A stretch of DNA of 54,000 nucleotides from contig CAJNDS010000979.1 in assembly GCA_905221605.1 (NCBI GenBank), positions 758,319-812,318 of the forward strand, in the 5' to 3' direction. Below, in pieces: positions 1 through 8,778 of the stretch. Position numbers and translations under genes: made by a program. The notes beneath the pieces are model-generated. The model did no database searches. It was not told where the DNA came from and was given only the letters and a program-made list of their open reading frames with translations. The stretch comes from Symbiodinium natans (Eukaryota > Sar > Dinophyceae > Suessiales > Symbiodiniaceae). The first letter of the stretch is position 1, and each line of letters begins with the position of its first letter.

Positions 1-250
1 CCTCCCCAGTCCCCTCGCAGCATGAGGGGTTTAGGGTTCAGGGTTTAGGCTTTATACCCTAATCACTAAACCCTAAACCCTGACCCTCTAGGGTTGGGGA
101 CTTCTGGGGCCCTCAGGGCTTCCAGTGGTTTTTGCAGGGCTTCAGGTTTGCAGAGTCAATAGGGTTTATGTTCAGGTGGTTTAGGGTTTAGGGTTTAGGG
201 TTTAGGGTTGAGGGTTGAGGGCTTGTTGGATTGGAGGGGTTCAGGGTTTG
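1..250. repeat. Telomere-type heptamer tract, both orientations
   Basis: The first 250 bases are largely degenerate and perfect copies of TTTAGGG and its complement CCCTAAA, with a switch of strand near 40-90. The perfect run is at about 180-210. No coding segment is seen up to about 390. The window starts inside this type of DNA, so the edge is not a chromosome end by itself. Confidence 0.8.
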
Positions 251-547
251 GGCTTTGTGCGGGGGGGTGTGGGGCCTAGTAGCTTGACACGGAGCATGGT
301 CTAGAGCTTCTAGGGAACAGAAGTACCCCCACCTCCAAGCCCCTCAACCCTCCACCCTCCTCATATCGGCCTTTTGGTCGCCCCCTCCTGGTCAGGCGGC
401 TAGGGCAGCACTAAAACCGTGTTGCTGAGGCAGCGCCCCAACTCTAAACCCCGAGCCCTGAATCCCCAAGCAAATCCCCCAAACCATGCATTTTGGGCAA
501 TAGGCTTGAGGCTTTTGCAGCCCTGCGCAACTTGCAGCCGTTTTCAG

Positions 548-662
548 CACGAGCACCCAAAGTACGCTCACCCACAACACGTGCTGCGACTTGATCCGCT
601 CTGCCCATGGCGTTTCGGTACCTTGGCCCGAATTGCGAGCCAGGTCTTCGGCGAACTTAGGG
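548..662 (+). CDS. Possible internal exon, unknown protein
   Basis: This is a 115-bp open segment preceded by a pyrimidine-rich TTTTCAG acceptor and followed by G|GTAGGC. It reads HEHPKYAHPQHVLRL, then a stretch ending FGTLARIASQVFGELR. No domain is recognised. It lies upstream of the KNTFID segment and of the CCCH exon on the same strand, so it could belong to the same large gene, but no phase-consistent joint to the next segment was found. Frame plausibility is the only support. Confidence 0.3.
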
Positions 663-794
663 GTAGGCAATTTCCATTTTCTGCATAGAGCACAAGGAAA
701 CCGCAACCTACAATCTTCATTCAGGCCTGGCCGATTTTTTCCTTCTGACACCCTATGCCCCTATGCCCTAAATCCGTGTGGCTCGTCTTCCAGG

Positions 795-831
795 TACAAG
801 AACACATTCATCGATGAGTGCTCCCCGGTAA
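795..831 (+). CDS. Possible micro-exon with KNTFID motif
   Basis: A short segment after CTTCCAG and before GTAAATG reads YKNTFIDECSP. A (V/R)(K/R)NTFID-like motif is, from memory, common in dinoflagellate proteins that also carry a CCCH finger of the kind seen at 6204-6360; that link is recollection and not shown here. The splice phase needed for this frame is not matched by the segment at 548-662. Treat it as a hint. Confidence 0.3.
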
Positions 832-977
832 ATGCGGTATCTTGGACCACGCTTCGGGGCAATACCATGGAGTAGCGGAGTGAACACCCTAAACCCTAAG
901 CCCTAAGCCCTAGACCCTAGACCCTCGACCCTAGACCCTAAACCCTAAACCCTAAACCCTAAACCCTAAACAATCAG

Positions 978-1430
978 AGGGGAATATGGTGATGAGACTC
1001 CACTTCTCCACCCACGCTTAACCACCAGGAGGAAGTTGAGGCTTCTGAGCTTCACTACTGTTTGCTTAAGAAAAAACAACCTATATTGCCCTTCTAAGGA
1101 AGAAATGATTCTTTGTGTTTTTTGGGGGGTTGCTAAGCAAATAGTAGTTCAGCATTTCGTGTTTTTTGCTGCAGATCGAGCTCGGCGTGGAAAGTTTTTG
1201 TTTTTTTTTCTCCTGGCCCCTCTCGCCAGCTCCAAGTACCTGAGAACATTGTCCTATTGGGTCGTCCAAAGCCCCAAACCAAAAACCCCAAACCCTGGGA
1301 GTGTAAGGGGCATCGCTCGAACAGCTGCCCACCTGCCGGTGGCCTCGCGGCAATCTTGCAGGGTTTTAGGGTTCGCACTTGCATGTGTAAGGGTCAGGAG
1401 TCGTCAGGTAAACGGGTATGTATTGTCTGA
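978..1430 (+). CDS. Two-exon fragment interrupted by a GA-AG element
   Basis: Exon 1 (978-1046) follows AATCAG and reads GEYGDETPLLHPRLTTRRKL. The family F1 inverted-repeat element follows as intron 1047-1147 with GA at its start and TAG at its end. Removing it joins phase 2 to phase 2, and the frame then stays open for 94 codons to a TGA at 1428-1430, including QVPENIVLLGRPKPQTKNP and GHRSNSCPPAGGLAAIL. The unspliced frame is also open, so the joint is supported mainly by the parallel cases at 50.6, 51.4 and 53.2 kb. Function unknown. Confidence 0.4.
1047..1147 (+). mobile_element. F1 inverted-repeat element (introner-like)
   Basis: The ends carry inverted ACTACTGTTTGCTTAAG and TTGCTAAGCAAATAGTAG. 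The same ends occur at about 36.57, 50.60, 51.36 and 53.17 kb. The body is AT-rich and has no ORF, as expected for a non-autonomous miniature element. It begins GA and ends AG. Confidence 0.6.
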
Positions 1431-2346
1431 TATGGTATCAACCCTTAACCCTCAACCCTAAACCTTAAACCCCTTGTGTTATGGCATGATTCGGGCCCCT
1501 AGCCCTAGTCCAAACAAAGCCGAAGTCCTCCCTCTGAGTTCCAATGAATCATCCAATACAAGCAGGGCATTAAGGTCGGGAAATCCTAACCCTAAACCCT
1601 AAACCCTAAACCCCTAAACCCTAAACCCTGGATCCTAAACTGGCAATGGTAGTTGATCCACAAGTTAAGGGTTGAGGGTTAAGGAAGCTGTGATAGCAGC
1701 GCATGGCCTTTATAGAGGACCCTAAACCCTAACCCTTGGAGTTTAGGGTTTAGGACTTTATATGCAACATTTTAATCTCAACCCCGAGCTGCAGGCCCCT
1801 TGGAAGTCCCACATGTCCCACAACCTCCATGGAACCCTTCCATTCGCAGCTTCGACGCCTTCACCTCCTCCAACGCCTCACCTTGAACCCTCAAACTTGC
1901 AGGTGGTTCAGTGAAACCCTAAACCCTCCACCCTAGACTGCTATAAAAGGATTGCCCTTTGGATCCGCTTCACTGCAACACCTCCAGCATGCGGGTATGA
2001 GTGGGACCCTAAACCCGAATCTTACTCGGATCAAGGGGCTTGGGGATTCCAGTCTTTTGAGGGACTCCTTGCTTTCTAGGAGCCAGCAATCCTTGAGGCT
2101 CGAGGGACACAGACTGGGTCCCCGACATCACGCAGGCTGGTCTCATTTTGGGCTTAGGGTTGTTCGCTGTCAGTTGGTTTTAGGGACACAAAGCTCTGAT
2201 GAAAAAGGCTGGTTTGAAGGTTTGAGGGCTTAGGATTTGGGCCGAAGGGCTTGGAGGTTCGGTCTACGGCTTCCCGGCTCTTTGTGCGGCTGGCTTTCTT
2301 GGGGTCTAGGTGCGCATCTAACCACACAAAAACAGCCAGCCCGAAA

Positions 2347-2450
2347 TGGGGGTTTCCGAAAATGGCGGTAACCCTCTTCGGAGTTCCTTCAAAAGGATGA
2401 TGTCGTATTTTTGGGTAGATAAGGATACCCCTACTTTCGGAAATCCCCAA
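2347..2450. mobile_element. F8 inverted-repeat element
   Basis: The left end GGGGGTTTCCGAAAATGGCG mirrors the right end CTTTCGGAAATCCCC. Related elements are at 6801-6892, 8199-8281 and 14846-14948. Non-coding and about 100 bp. Confidence 0.6.
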
Positions 2451-2493
2451 ATGTTAACACGAGGCCTGCCCCCCGCATGTGACCTACCTTCAG

Positions 2494-2526
2494 AGAACAT
2501 GACGATGAAGCAAGCGTTGCGCCGGA
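2494..2526 (+). CDS. Possible micro-exon
   Basis: Thirty-three bases between ACCTTCAG and GTAGGG read ENMTMKQALRR in one frame, directly before a TTTAGGG run. Too short for any domain call; listed because both splice signals are good. Confidence 0.2.
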
Positions 2527-2736
2527 GTAGGGTTTAGGGTTTAGGGGGTTTAGGGTTCAGGGTTTTAGGGTTGTATGGGCTTTAAAATTGATCCATTGCC
2601 ACGACCCGGCCCTCAATATGTGCAGTGCTAAGTGGCATTTGCCACTTCTGTTTTTTTACCGACACTTCGAAACCACAGCTCCCAGGCCATTTGTTGAAGC
2701 GGCTTACCCGAGGCGACAAAAACTCTACAAGCCTAC

Positions 2737-3003
2737 GTGACTGGTTTACCTTGCGACTCGGCAGACGTTTACCAGAATGTTCAGGGTTGGGGCTCGGCGT
2801 TGAACGCTCTTCGCCCATGTCGTGGAGGAAAGCAGATTTCCTTCATCCATGGTGTTCCTAAGCCAGAAAACCTAAACGAGCCCCACACATCAAAATGCCT
2901 GACGTGCGACTGCCTGCTTTGCGCGGGTGCACCAAGCCTGACGGCTAAACTCAGAGCTTTGCAGCTCAGGTACTGCTGCAGCACTGGCACCGCTTCCGAA
3001 TGA
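2737..3003 (+). CDS. Cys-rich hypothetical ORF, copy 1
   Basis: This open frame ends in a TGA after the segment TGTASE. It contains a dense cysteine cluster, CLTCDCLLC, and further Cys near the C-terminus (RYCCSTGTASE). A second copy about 0.94 kb downstream (3870-4065) keeps the cluster and the C-terminal frame but differs between them. The shared frame suggests that coding sequence was duplicated. No known family is recognised; the start is undefined because the frame is open upstream. Confidence 0.4.
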   Translation: MTGLPCDSADVYQNVQGWGSALNALRPCRGGKQISFIHGVPKPENLNEPHTSKCLTCDCLLCAGAPSLTAKLRALQLRYCCSTGTASE

Positions 3004-3206
3004 GGAGATGAGAAGCGCGGGTTTAAAGGGCTGAAGTTACCCCCTAACTCACAAAGCCTAAGTTCTACATATTTCCGGGTACTCTTTCATTAGGGGATGC
3101 GCCCGGCGTTGTTCTGGACTGCTGAACCGTTTAGACAGGAAAGACGCACTGCTCTAAGGTTAGGCTTCGGGTAGGCTCCTTGTAAGGCGCCCCTGCGTAG
3201 ATTCTC

Positions 3207-3420
3207 ATGCTGGCGACAAAGTGGCATGTAAGCAGAGAGGAGGGGAAAGAAGTGCAGCGACAGCAAGCGACGTCGCCACAGACCCGTGTCAAATCGCAAC
3301 CTCGTGAAGCTCAAGTTCCACTGGGTGCTGCGACTAAGGGAAGAACGCAAAGCAACAAGACAGCTGCACCCGCACTTATACCCCTCCAAACCCCAAGACT
3401 TTGTCATAGTTGGGTATCAT
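3207..3420 (+). CDS. Possible basic, low-complexity exon
   Basis: An open frame rich in Lys, Arg, Gln and Ser reads KWHVSREEGKEVQRQQ and then QTRVKSQPREAQVPLG. The opposite strand is also open over the same bases, so strand assignment is uncertain. No domain is recognised. Confidence 0.25.
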
Positions 3421-3639
3421 TTTACATTTTAAGGGTACTTAAAACCCTATAAGGAAGAACATTGTATTATCCCAGCCATGCCAGGTATGGTGCCGGGAGC
3501 TCCCAAATCAAGTGCTGTACAGGGACCTTGAACTCTCAACCCTCAACTTGCGCAGGCGGTGTTTTCACGTGTGCATGCTCCCCGTCTCACCACTGCATGG
3601 TGATATCCGCCACACACCTGTGAAACGGAGCAGGTCCCG

Positions 3640-4075
3640 TTTTGAAGCCTTAAGTACCCCAGGAGACAGACGCCCCACAAGCCTACGTGACTGGTTTGCC
3701 TTGCGACTCGGCAGACGTGGCACTGCCCCGTCAGGGCGTTTTCCTATGAACTTCAGGGCTGGGGGTGTTGAACGCTCTTCAAGTCAAGGATGCCTATCTC
3801 GTGGAGGAGTTCAGGTTTCCTTCATCCATCCTCATCCATGGAGTCCCTAAACCATAAAAGTCTAAAGTGAGCCCTACGCATCAACATGCCTGACGTGCGA
3901 CTGCCTGCTTTGCGTTGTGCGCTTTGTTTGTCAGGTGTGTGGCTGGGTCGTGCCGCAAGTAGACAAACACATGGGGCACAACAAATGCAATCCAGAGACC
4001 GAAAAACCTAAACTCAGAGCTTTTAAGCTCAGGTGCTCCTGCAGAAGTGGAACCGAGTCCGAGTGAGGAGAAGTG
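3640..4075 (+). pseudogene. Diverged second copy of the Cys-rich unit
   Basis: This stretch repeats much of 2690-3010, for example the block around CCTACGTGACTGGTTT and the block around TGCCTGACGTGCGACTGC. The C-terminal part (about 3870-4065) keeps a frame with CLTCDCLLC, a following CxxC, HMGHNKC and the end RSGTESE. Upstream, a TAA and a shift break the frame that is open in copy 1. The Cys/His spacing suggests metal binding, but no named finger type fits. Best read as a partly decayed duplicate. Confidence 0.45.
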
Positions 4076-4171
4076 GTGGTTTAAAGGGTTGGAGCATCCC
4101 GTGGCCCATAGTCTTGTCACAAACCCTAAGCCATTTTGTTGACGGCATGTTCTTTCAATAAGGGGTGGAGT

Positions 4172-4412
4172 TACGTGGTTTAGGGTTTAGGGTTTAGGGT
4201 TTCGGGTTAGGGTTGAGGGTTTAGGGTTTAGGGTTCAAGGAGGGCTTAGGGGCCCTTGTACGATTCCCCTTCTTGGCGTTTAGCTTTCGCGTAGCCGTCG
4301 GCCCATTGGTCGATACACGTGTGGCTTCAGAGCGCAAAGGTTTAGGGTTTAGGGTTTAGGGTTTAGGGTTTAGGGTTTAGGGATTAGGGTTTAGGGTTTA
4401 GGGTTTAGGGTT
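4172..4412 (+). repeat. TTTAGGG arrays flanking a short unique stretch
   Basis: Runs at about 4172-4245 and 4338-4412 consist of TTTAGGG with a few variants. Between them 4250-4335 is unique and contains an open stretch (FRVAVGPLVDTRVASERK) of unknown value. The second run abuts the exon at 4415. Confidence 0.85.
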
Positions 4413-4414
4413 AG

Positions 4415-4561
4415 CCCTATGAAGTCTGTGACCCCAAACGCAGCAAGGACACTGTAGCTGATCTTCGCAGAGCAAGGTTTGGGCTTGATCCCAGGACCTC
4501 GCACCTGAAGAGCTGGGCGCTGCTGCGCAAGCCGCTGCGACGCAGCAACCTGCGGACCTGA
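4415..4561 (+). CDS. Probable terminal exon, unknown protein
   Basis: The exon follows directly on a TTTAGGG array ending GGGTTAG and is open for 48 codons to TGA. It reads PYEVCDPKRSKDTVADLRRA and continues basic, with LKSWALLRKPLRRSNLRT at the end. The acceptor AG would be supplied by the heptamer tract itself. No family is recognised. A CCCTAAA tract begins 50 bp after the stop. Confidence 0.45.
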   Translation, partial: PYEVCDPKRSKDTVADLRRARFGLDPRTSHLKSWALLRKPLRRSNLRT

Positions 4562-4792
4562 GTTTTCAAAACCCTTCCAAAAAAAGCTAAAGCCTGAAGC
4601 ATAAGTCCTAAACCCTAAACCCGAAACCCTAAACCCTAAACCCTAAACCCTTGCTGGACAGCTCTCGGTCGGACCTTAAAACCCCGACCCCCGTACCCCC
4701 AAACCTGAGGGCTGAGAAGTGCCGGCTGTTAGGATTGTGAGAGTTTTAGGATGTAGGGTTTAGGGTTTTGGCTTTGGACAGAAGCCATGCAG

Positions 4793-5040
4793 ACCCCTTG
4801 TAACTTAGGCAATCCAAGGGCCTCCTTCCCACTCTTCCAAGATCGCCAACAAGGCACATGCCCAGAGAGCCCACTACCCCTTGATTGAGGAATATACCTT
4901 AAGTTATGAAGGGATCCTTGTTATGATTTAAGGAATATTCCTCAGTTATATAAGGGGTACTGGGCCCTTTGGGTAGGACTTCCACAGAGCCCCAGCAGCC
5001 TCGCGAGCACCCCTCGGAGCCCAACGCCCCAAACCCTAAA
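4793..5040 (+). CDS. Possible exon pair around an F2 element
   Basis: Left of the F2 element the frame reads TPCNLGNPRASFPLFQDRQQ up to CAAG|GCACAT. Right of it, after GGGTAG, the frame GLPQSPSSLASTPRSP is phase-compatible if the intron is GC-AG (about 4852-4976). GCAC donors also occur in the RING gene. No domain is seen, so this is weak support for F2 acting as an intron. Confidence 0.25.
4861..4974. mobile_element. F2 inverted-repeat element
   Basis: The ends CCCAGAGAGCCCACTACCCC and GGGGTACTGGGCCCTTTGGG are near-perfect inverted repeats. The interior is a second nested palindrome around GGAATATACC and GGAATATTCC. Relatives: 8302-8383, 10540-10627, 11646-11751, 49871-49986, 52333-52492, 53781-53910 and a remnant near 34012. 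Confidence 0.7.
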
Positions 5041-5135
5041 TCCTAAACCCTAAACCCTAAACCCTAAACCCTAAACCCTAAACCCTAAACCCTAAACCCT
5101 ACACACTCTAAACCCTACACACTCTAAACCCTAAA
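5026..5135 (-). repeat. CCCTAAA array
   Basis: About fifteen heptamers, starting perfect and becoming variant (CACTCTAAACCCTA) toward the right. Confidence 0.9.
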
Positions 5136-5329
5136 CCCGCAACCCTAAACGCTAACCGCTAAACGCTCTCAAGCCTAAGCCCCCTGAACCCTAAACCCAT
5201 ATGAAAGCCTTCCAAAGCCCTCTCAAGCCCTCTGCATCCCTCTGCTGACACCTCGAAGCTCATGTACTTGCAGGCTCGTGGAACTTATAACCCAATGAGT
5301 ACTTATAACCCCATTTTTACCCAATCATA

Positions 5330-5429
5330 CCGGTACTTATAACCCAATTATAGCTGTACTTCTGGCCCACTTAGAAGCGCCCTGACATGCTTACACTTGG
5401 GTTATCAGTACAGCTATAAGTGGGTCCCT
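5330..5429. mobile_element. F9-like foldback element
   Basis: ACTTATAACCCAATTATAGC on the left is mirrored by TTGGGTTATCAGTACAGC and TATAAGTGGGTC on the right. The related, cleaner copy is at 9872-10002. The flank 5290-5330 repeats ACTTATAACCC twice more. Confidence 0.5.
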
Positions 5430-5505
5430 AACCCCTACACCCTACACCCTACACCCTAAACCCTAAACCCTAAACCCTAAACCCTAAACCCGCCCCTTTC
5501 CAAAG

Positions 5506-5586
5506 GAGATACGCGAGCCGCTGGCCCATTGCAATCCTGGAAGTCGGGGGCACCCCGCGCTCTGCAAGAGGCCATTAAAGAACAGG
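5506..5586 (+). CDS. Possible 27-codon exon
   Basis: The exon lies after CCTTTCCAAAG and before G|GTTTAGGG, so the donor would be the first heptamer of the following array. It reads EIREPLAHCNPGSRGHP and then ALCKRPLKNR. It contains Cys and His but no recognisable finger. Confidence 0.35.
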
Positions 5587-5733
5587 GTTTAGGGTTTAGG
5601 GTTTAGGGTTTAGGGTTTAGGGTTTAGGGACCCTTGGGGCTGAAAACTAAGCACCCTAAGCCCTAAACCTCAAATCCCAAGCCCTAAACCCTGAACCCTA
5701 AACCGGTTTGGGGTTTAGGGTTTAGGGTTACAG

Positions 5734-5806
5734 CACGCTGACTTTCATCCCCCCAAGAAGGACTTTCCCCCTGCAGAATGTCTACATTTTAGACTTTACA
5801 AGGGAA
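5734..5806 (+). CDS. Possible exon after a heptamer tract
   Basis: The acceptor is GGGTTACAG, the donor A|GTATAG. The frame reads HADFHPPKKDFPPAECLHF. No family recognised. Confidence 0.3.
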
Positions 5807-5923
5807 GTATAGGGTTTAGGGGGTTCAGGGTTCTGAAGGTCTCTTGTGGGTCTTAGTTAAACACACAGCACCCTGAAACCGAAATCTCTCAGCTTCATTT
5901 TGTTTTCGGATTTCGGGCCGTGG

Positions 5924-6070
5924 ATGAATCTCGGTTTGAGGAGCTTACTCAGAATATACGATGACGGGTTCAAGGGGGGCCAACCTCGAAGACGGCGGGG
6001 CCCTCGATCCCGTGCTGGTCTTGGTTCTTTGAAACTGAGCTACACGCGCCTCAACCCGAAAAACCCCTAA
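5924..6070 (+). CDS. Small basic ORF
   Basis: An ATG-initiated frame of 48 codons reads MNLGLRSLLRIYDDGFK, then GGQPRRRRGPRSRAG, ending before an F10 element. An overlapping frame reads FGFRAVDESRFEELTQNIR. At most one can be coding. Confidence 0.25.
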   Translation: MNLGLRSLLRIYDDGFKGGQPRRRRGPRSRAGLGSLKLSYTRLNPKNP

Positions 6071-6082
6071 ATCTTGGGATGT

Positions 6083-6166
6083 TCCTTATTCTAACAGTCC
6101 TTAGTAGGGATTACACTAATATACTCGGTGGTACGATAATCCCCATTAAGGACTGTTAGTATCAGG
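6083..6166. mobile_element. F10 inverted-repeat element
   Basis: CTAACAGTCCTTAGTAGGG is mirrored by CCCCATTAAGGACTGTTAG. A half copy appears near 17690-17745. Confidence 0.55.
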
Positions 6167-6203
6167 GGGAAAATCCCAACCTGAACCATAAAACTCAGCC
6201 CAG

Positions 6204-6360
6204 GCCGTGTGTGTACATCAGCACGCAGGGGGTTTGCCAACTGGGCGATGCATGCGAATATTGCCACTCGACAGTTTCAGCCCAAAACACCAAAAGGAGC
6301 AAACCTCTGCGCAGTCCCTACACCCTCAATTTCCGGAATTCCGTGTCTGAAACTCCCTAA
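6204..6360 (+). CDS. Terminal exon with CCCH zinc finger
   Basis: The exon follows a CAGCCCAG acceptor and ends in TAA at 6358-6360. The frame holds CVYISTQGVCQLGDACEYCH, which has the spacing C-x7-C-x5-C-x3-H of CCCH (Tis11-type) zinc fingers, RNA-binding in most characterised proteins. It is followed by a basic tail with KRSKPLRS. The finger is complete; the rest of the protein must come from upstream exons on the + strand, of which 548-831 and 4415-5806 hold candidates. Single-finger CCCH proteins are numerous in dinoflagellates. Alternative: a retained gene fragment. Confidence 0.6.
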
Positions 6361-6529
6361 ACCCTAAACTAAACTACAAGTTTCGCCCTAAAACCTCAGC
6401 CCCAAAACCTCAACCCTAAACCCTAAACTCCAAAACGAAAGAGACGTGAGCGTTGCCGTTTCCCCACCCCCCCACCACCCCCCAACCCCCAACCCCCCCA
6501 TTCCATATATGGTCCAGGCTGCCACGCCC

Positions 6530-6800
6530 CCCCCCCCCCCCCTGCGGTGTGGGTGTTGTTGGGGGGTTAGGGTTTAAGGTTTAAGGGTTAGGGACCACCC
6601 CCGCGCCCCCCCTGTGGTGTGGGTGTGGTTGTGGGTTAGAGTTTACGGTTTAATACCCCCGCGCCCCCCCTGTGGTGTGGGTGTGGTTGGGGCTTCAGGG
6701 TTTAAGGTTTAATAACCCGGCGCCCCCCTGTGGTGTGGGTGTGGTTGGGGCTTCAGGGTTTAAGGTTTAATAACCCCTTTGCTGTGGTGTGGGTGTGGTT
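6530..6800 (+). repeat. Minisatellite of about 60 bp with C-runs
   Basis: Five units start with a C-run and carry GTGGTGTGGGTGTGGTTG followed by a degenerate heptamer pair (AGGGTTTAAGGTTTAATA). Units begin near 6541, 6609, 6669, 6729 and 6782. No coding. Confidence 0.85.
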
Positions 6801-6892
6801 GCTGGTACCTTATTGGGGTCCTTATGATAGGGAATCCTACTACAGACTACAGGGTCTATTTTAGGGTCCCTTATGTTCGTAAACTCCCAAAT
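6801..6892. mobile_element. F8 element, partial
   Basis: It matches 14846-14948 over TACCTT.TTGGGGTCC and the right end AAACTCCCA; the left terminus is replaced by the minisatellite. Confidence 0.5.
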
Positions 6893-6929
6893 CTTTGTCT
6901 TGCTCTGGGTAACCCCAATGAATGTAGGC

Positions 6930-7006
6930 AACTGCCATGCGGCCGAGGCCACTTCCAGCACAGGAAGGTGAAATCCTTGGACAAGCGCCAGAGGGACTCC
7001 GTCTGA
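6930..7006 (+). CDS. Possible terminal exon
   Basis: The frame reads CRQLPCGRGHFQHRKVKSL and DKRQRDSV before a TGA. It lies right of the F8 element. The minus strand is also open here. Low support. Confidence 0.2.
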
Positions 7007-7400
7007 AGCCTCTAACGCTTCCTCAAACCCCTTTCCCCATGCGCCTAAACCCTTGGCCCTGATCTCTGAGCCCCCTCGACCCAAGCCCGAGACCCTACAC
7101 CCTGAGCGCAGAATCCTTTCACCTTGAACCCAACACCCCTCAGCTTAATCTTAAAAGGAATCCCAAGTTCCTTGGACGCTCACACACGACCCCTCCAGCC
7201 GGAAGCCTAAAGCCCTAAACCCTAAGCTCTACATGACTTTTGGCAGGTTGTTGGTCTCCCAAGTCTGCAGGTTGGATGCTTTCCGGGAAGACAAACGGCC
7301 TTAGGTTTGCATGTTTAGGGTTTAAGATTTAGGGTTGAGGGTTTAGTTTTTAGTGTTTAGAGACCCCCTTAAATTAAAGCCCTAAGGGAACTAGATTAGG

Positions 7401-7498
7401 CTTGGTAGCCCGGTCCCTTTTTTTTTCACGGTTCCCTTTTTAAATCAACCAACCCAAAAAAGGTGCCATTCTTCGAACTTGGTTGCTGGGCTACCAAG
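7401..7498. mobile_element. F6 inverted-repeat element
   Basis: CTTGGTAGCCC and GGGCTACCAAG are exact inverted ends. The interior shares AACCAACCC and GGTGCC with 17497-17576. Confidence 0.65.
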
Positions 7499-7545
7499 TA
7501 GGTGGGCAGACCAAGCCACCCTGACTCAGACTTTCCCAACTGGTG

Positions 7546-7651
7546 GGGTTAGGTCAATCCTGACCTGTCTGTGTCGACCTTGTGGGTCAGGCCTCTGACC
7601 TGTCTGTGTCAACCCATGTGGGTTAGGTCAATCCTGACCTGTCAGTGTCGA
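7546..7651 (+). repeat. Tandem repeat of about 32 bp
   Basis: GGTTAGGTCAATCCTGACC and CTGTCTGTGTCGACC recur three times with changes. Confidence 0.7.
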
Positions 7652-7656
7652 GCTAG

Positions 7657-7792
7657 GGCTTGGGATGCTTTTGCTAGATCCGAGACCCCAAGCCCTGACC
7701 TTGCAAGCCTGGCCGTTTGTCTACGGCTCTGGAGATGTGCATGCCGTTCTTGTGGAATCCAGCAGAATCCCCGACAAATTCGTCGGTTTAGG
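7657..7792 (+). CDS. Possible exon with Cys-rich segment
   Basis: It is bounded by GAGCTAG and GG|GTAAGT, the latter a textbook donor. It reads AWDAFARSETPSPDLASL and then RLWRCACRSCGIQQNP. A CCCTAAA array starts 20 bp into the putative intron. Confidence 0.35.
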
Positions 7793-7810
7793 GTAAGTTT
7801 TTTTAGATGG

Positions 7811-7903
7811 TCCCCAAACCCTAAACCCTAAACCCTAAACCCTAAACCCTAAACCCTAAACCCTAAACCCTAAACCCTAAACCCTAAACCCTAAACCCTA
7901 AAC
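7811..7903 (-). repeat. CCCTAAA array
   Basis: Thirteen near-perfect heptamers. Confidence 0.95.
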
Positions 7904-8083
7904 AACAAAAAACCTAAACCCACTAAACCCAGGACCTCTGGACCACGGGGCTCCTGAAGCCCGAAACCGAAAACCCGAAGTCCCCCCACCCCCCCCACCC
8001 CCCCCCCCAGTTTAGCGTTTAGGGTTTAAGATTCCCCCTGCCCACATTAGTTTTATGGGTTTTTGCGTATCCTCTATATACAG

Positions 8084-8234
8084 GGACGCGGTCTGGTGTA
8101 GTTATGGTAGTAGTGCCTCAGCCGAGACCAAAGAATCCTTCAGCTTCTTTGCTTACATGACAAAGCCGTTTCTTCCCACATCAGGATCCCCAGGCGAGGA
8201 ACTTCCTATAATGGCGGGTAACCCTTGGCAATAG
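8084..8234 (+). CDS. Possible exon, 49 codons
   Basis: After TATACAG the frame reads DAVWCSYGSSASAETKESF, SFFAYMTKPFLPTSG and SPGEELP before running into an F8 element at 8199 and a TAG at 8232-8234. Composition is protein-like, but no domain is recognised. The true exon end is probably at or before the F8 element. Confidence 0.4.
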
Positions 8235-8281
8235 GGGTGACCTCTTCAATTTTTCCGGAACTTCCGATAATAGCCGCTAAC
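8199..8281. mobile_element. F8-related element with direct-repeat ends
   Basis: GAACTTCC.ATAAT.GC.G.TAAC occurs at both ends in the same orientation, about 60 bp apart. Confidence 0.4.
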
Positions 8282-8301
8282 GAAGCTTGAGCAGGTGCAA
8301 C

Positions 8302-8383
8302 ATTAAGGAGTATACCTTATATTAATATAGGGATCCTGATATGATTTAGGTTGTATTCCTTAAGGGGTATGGGGCTCTTTGGG
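8302..8383. mobile_element. F2 element, left end truncated
   Basis: It keeps AGTATACCTTA, the central GGATCC and the right end GGGGTATGGGGCTCTTTGGG. Confidence 0.55.
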
Positions 8384-8601
8384 TTAACTCGCTTCCACCT
8401 TCGGTCCTGGCCGTGGATGACCCTTCCGATTGTTGGGGCCCTTAGGACCTGAAACCCTAAACCCTAAACCCGGGGTGTAGGGTTCGGCCTAAACCCCCTT
8501 AGGCCCCAAACCCCAAACCCCAACCCCCCCATAGGGTTTAGGGTTTAGGGTTTAGGGTTTGGGCCATAACCCTAAACCGTGAGCCTTGGGCTGGACATGG
8601 C

Positions 8602-8778
8602 AAGAACGGCCGATTCGTTCCAAATATTCTGTTGGGGAGCTGCTCCCATACTGAAGTCAGATCTTCTGGTTCGGAAGAGGTCAGAGTCAGGAAGGGCCTT
8701 GCTAATCTGCGTAGGAAAACGTCGCCAGAGAGCCAGACCCTGGTCCCTGAAAAACCGTTAGCCGGCAAGGCCCAATAA
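8602..8778 (+). CDS. Repeated coding unit, copy 1 C-terminus
   Basis: The frame ends SQTLVPEKPLAGKAQ then TAA. The next unit ends QTLGPEKPLADKAH then TAA in the same frame, so the C-terminal reading frame is conserved between tandem copies. Upstream residues include GSEEVRVRKGLANLRRK. The overlapping ATG frame (MARTADSFQIFCWG) is an alternative without this support. Confidence 0.4.
   Translation, partial: KNGRFVPNILLGSCSHTEVRSSGSEEVRVRKGLANLRRKTSPESQTLVPEKPLAGKAQ

Noticed and set aside
1-60. Window start as a true telomere
   Set aside because: Heptamers here are degenerate, switch strand within 60 bp and are no longer than many internal arrays.
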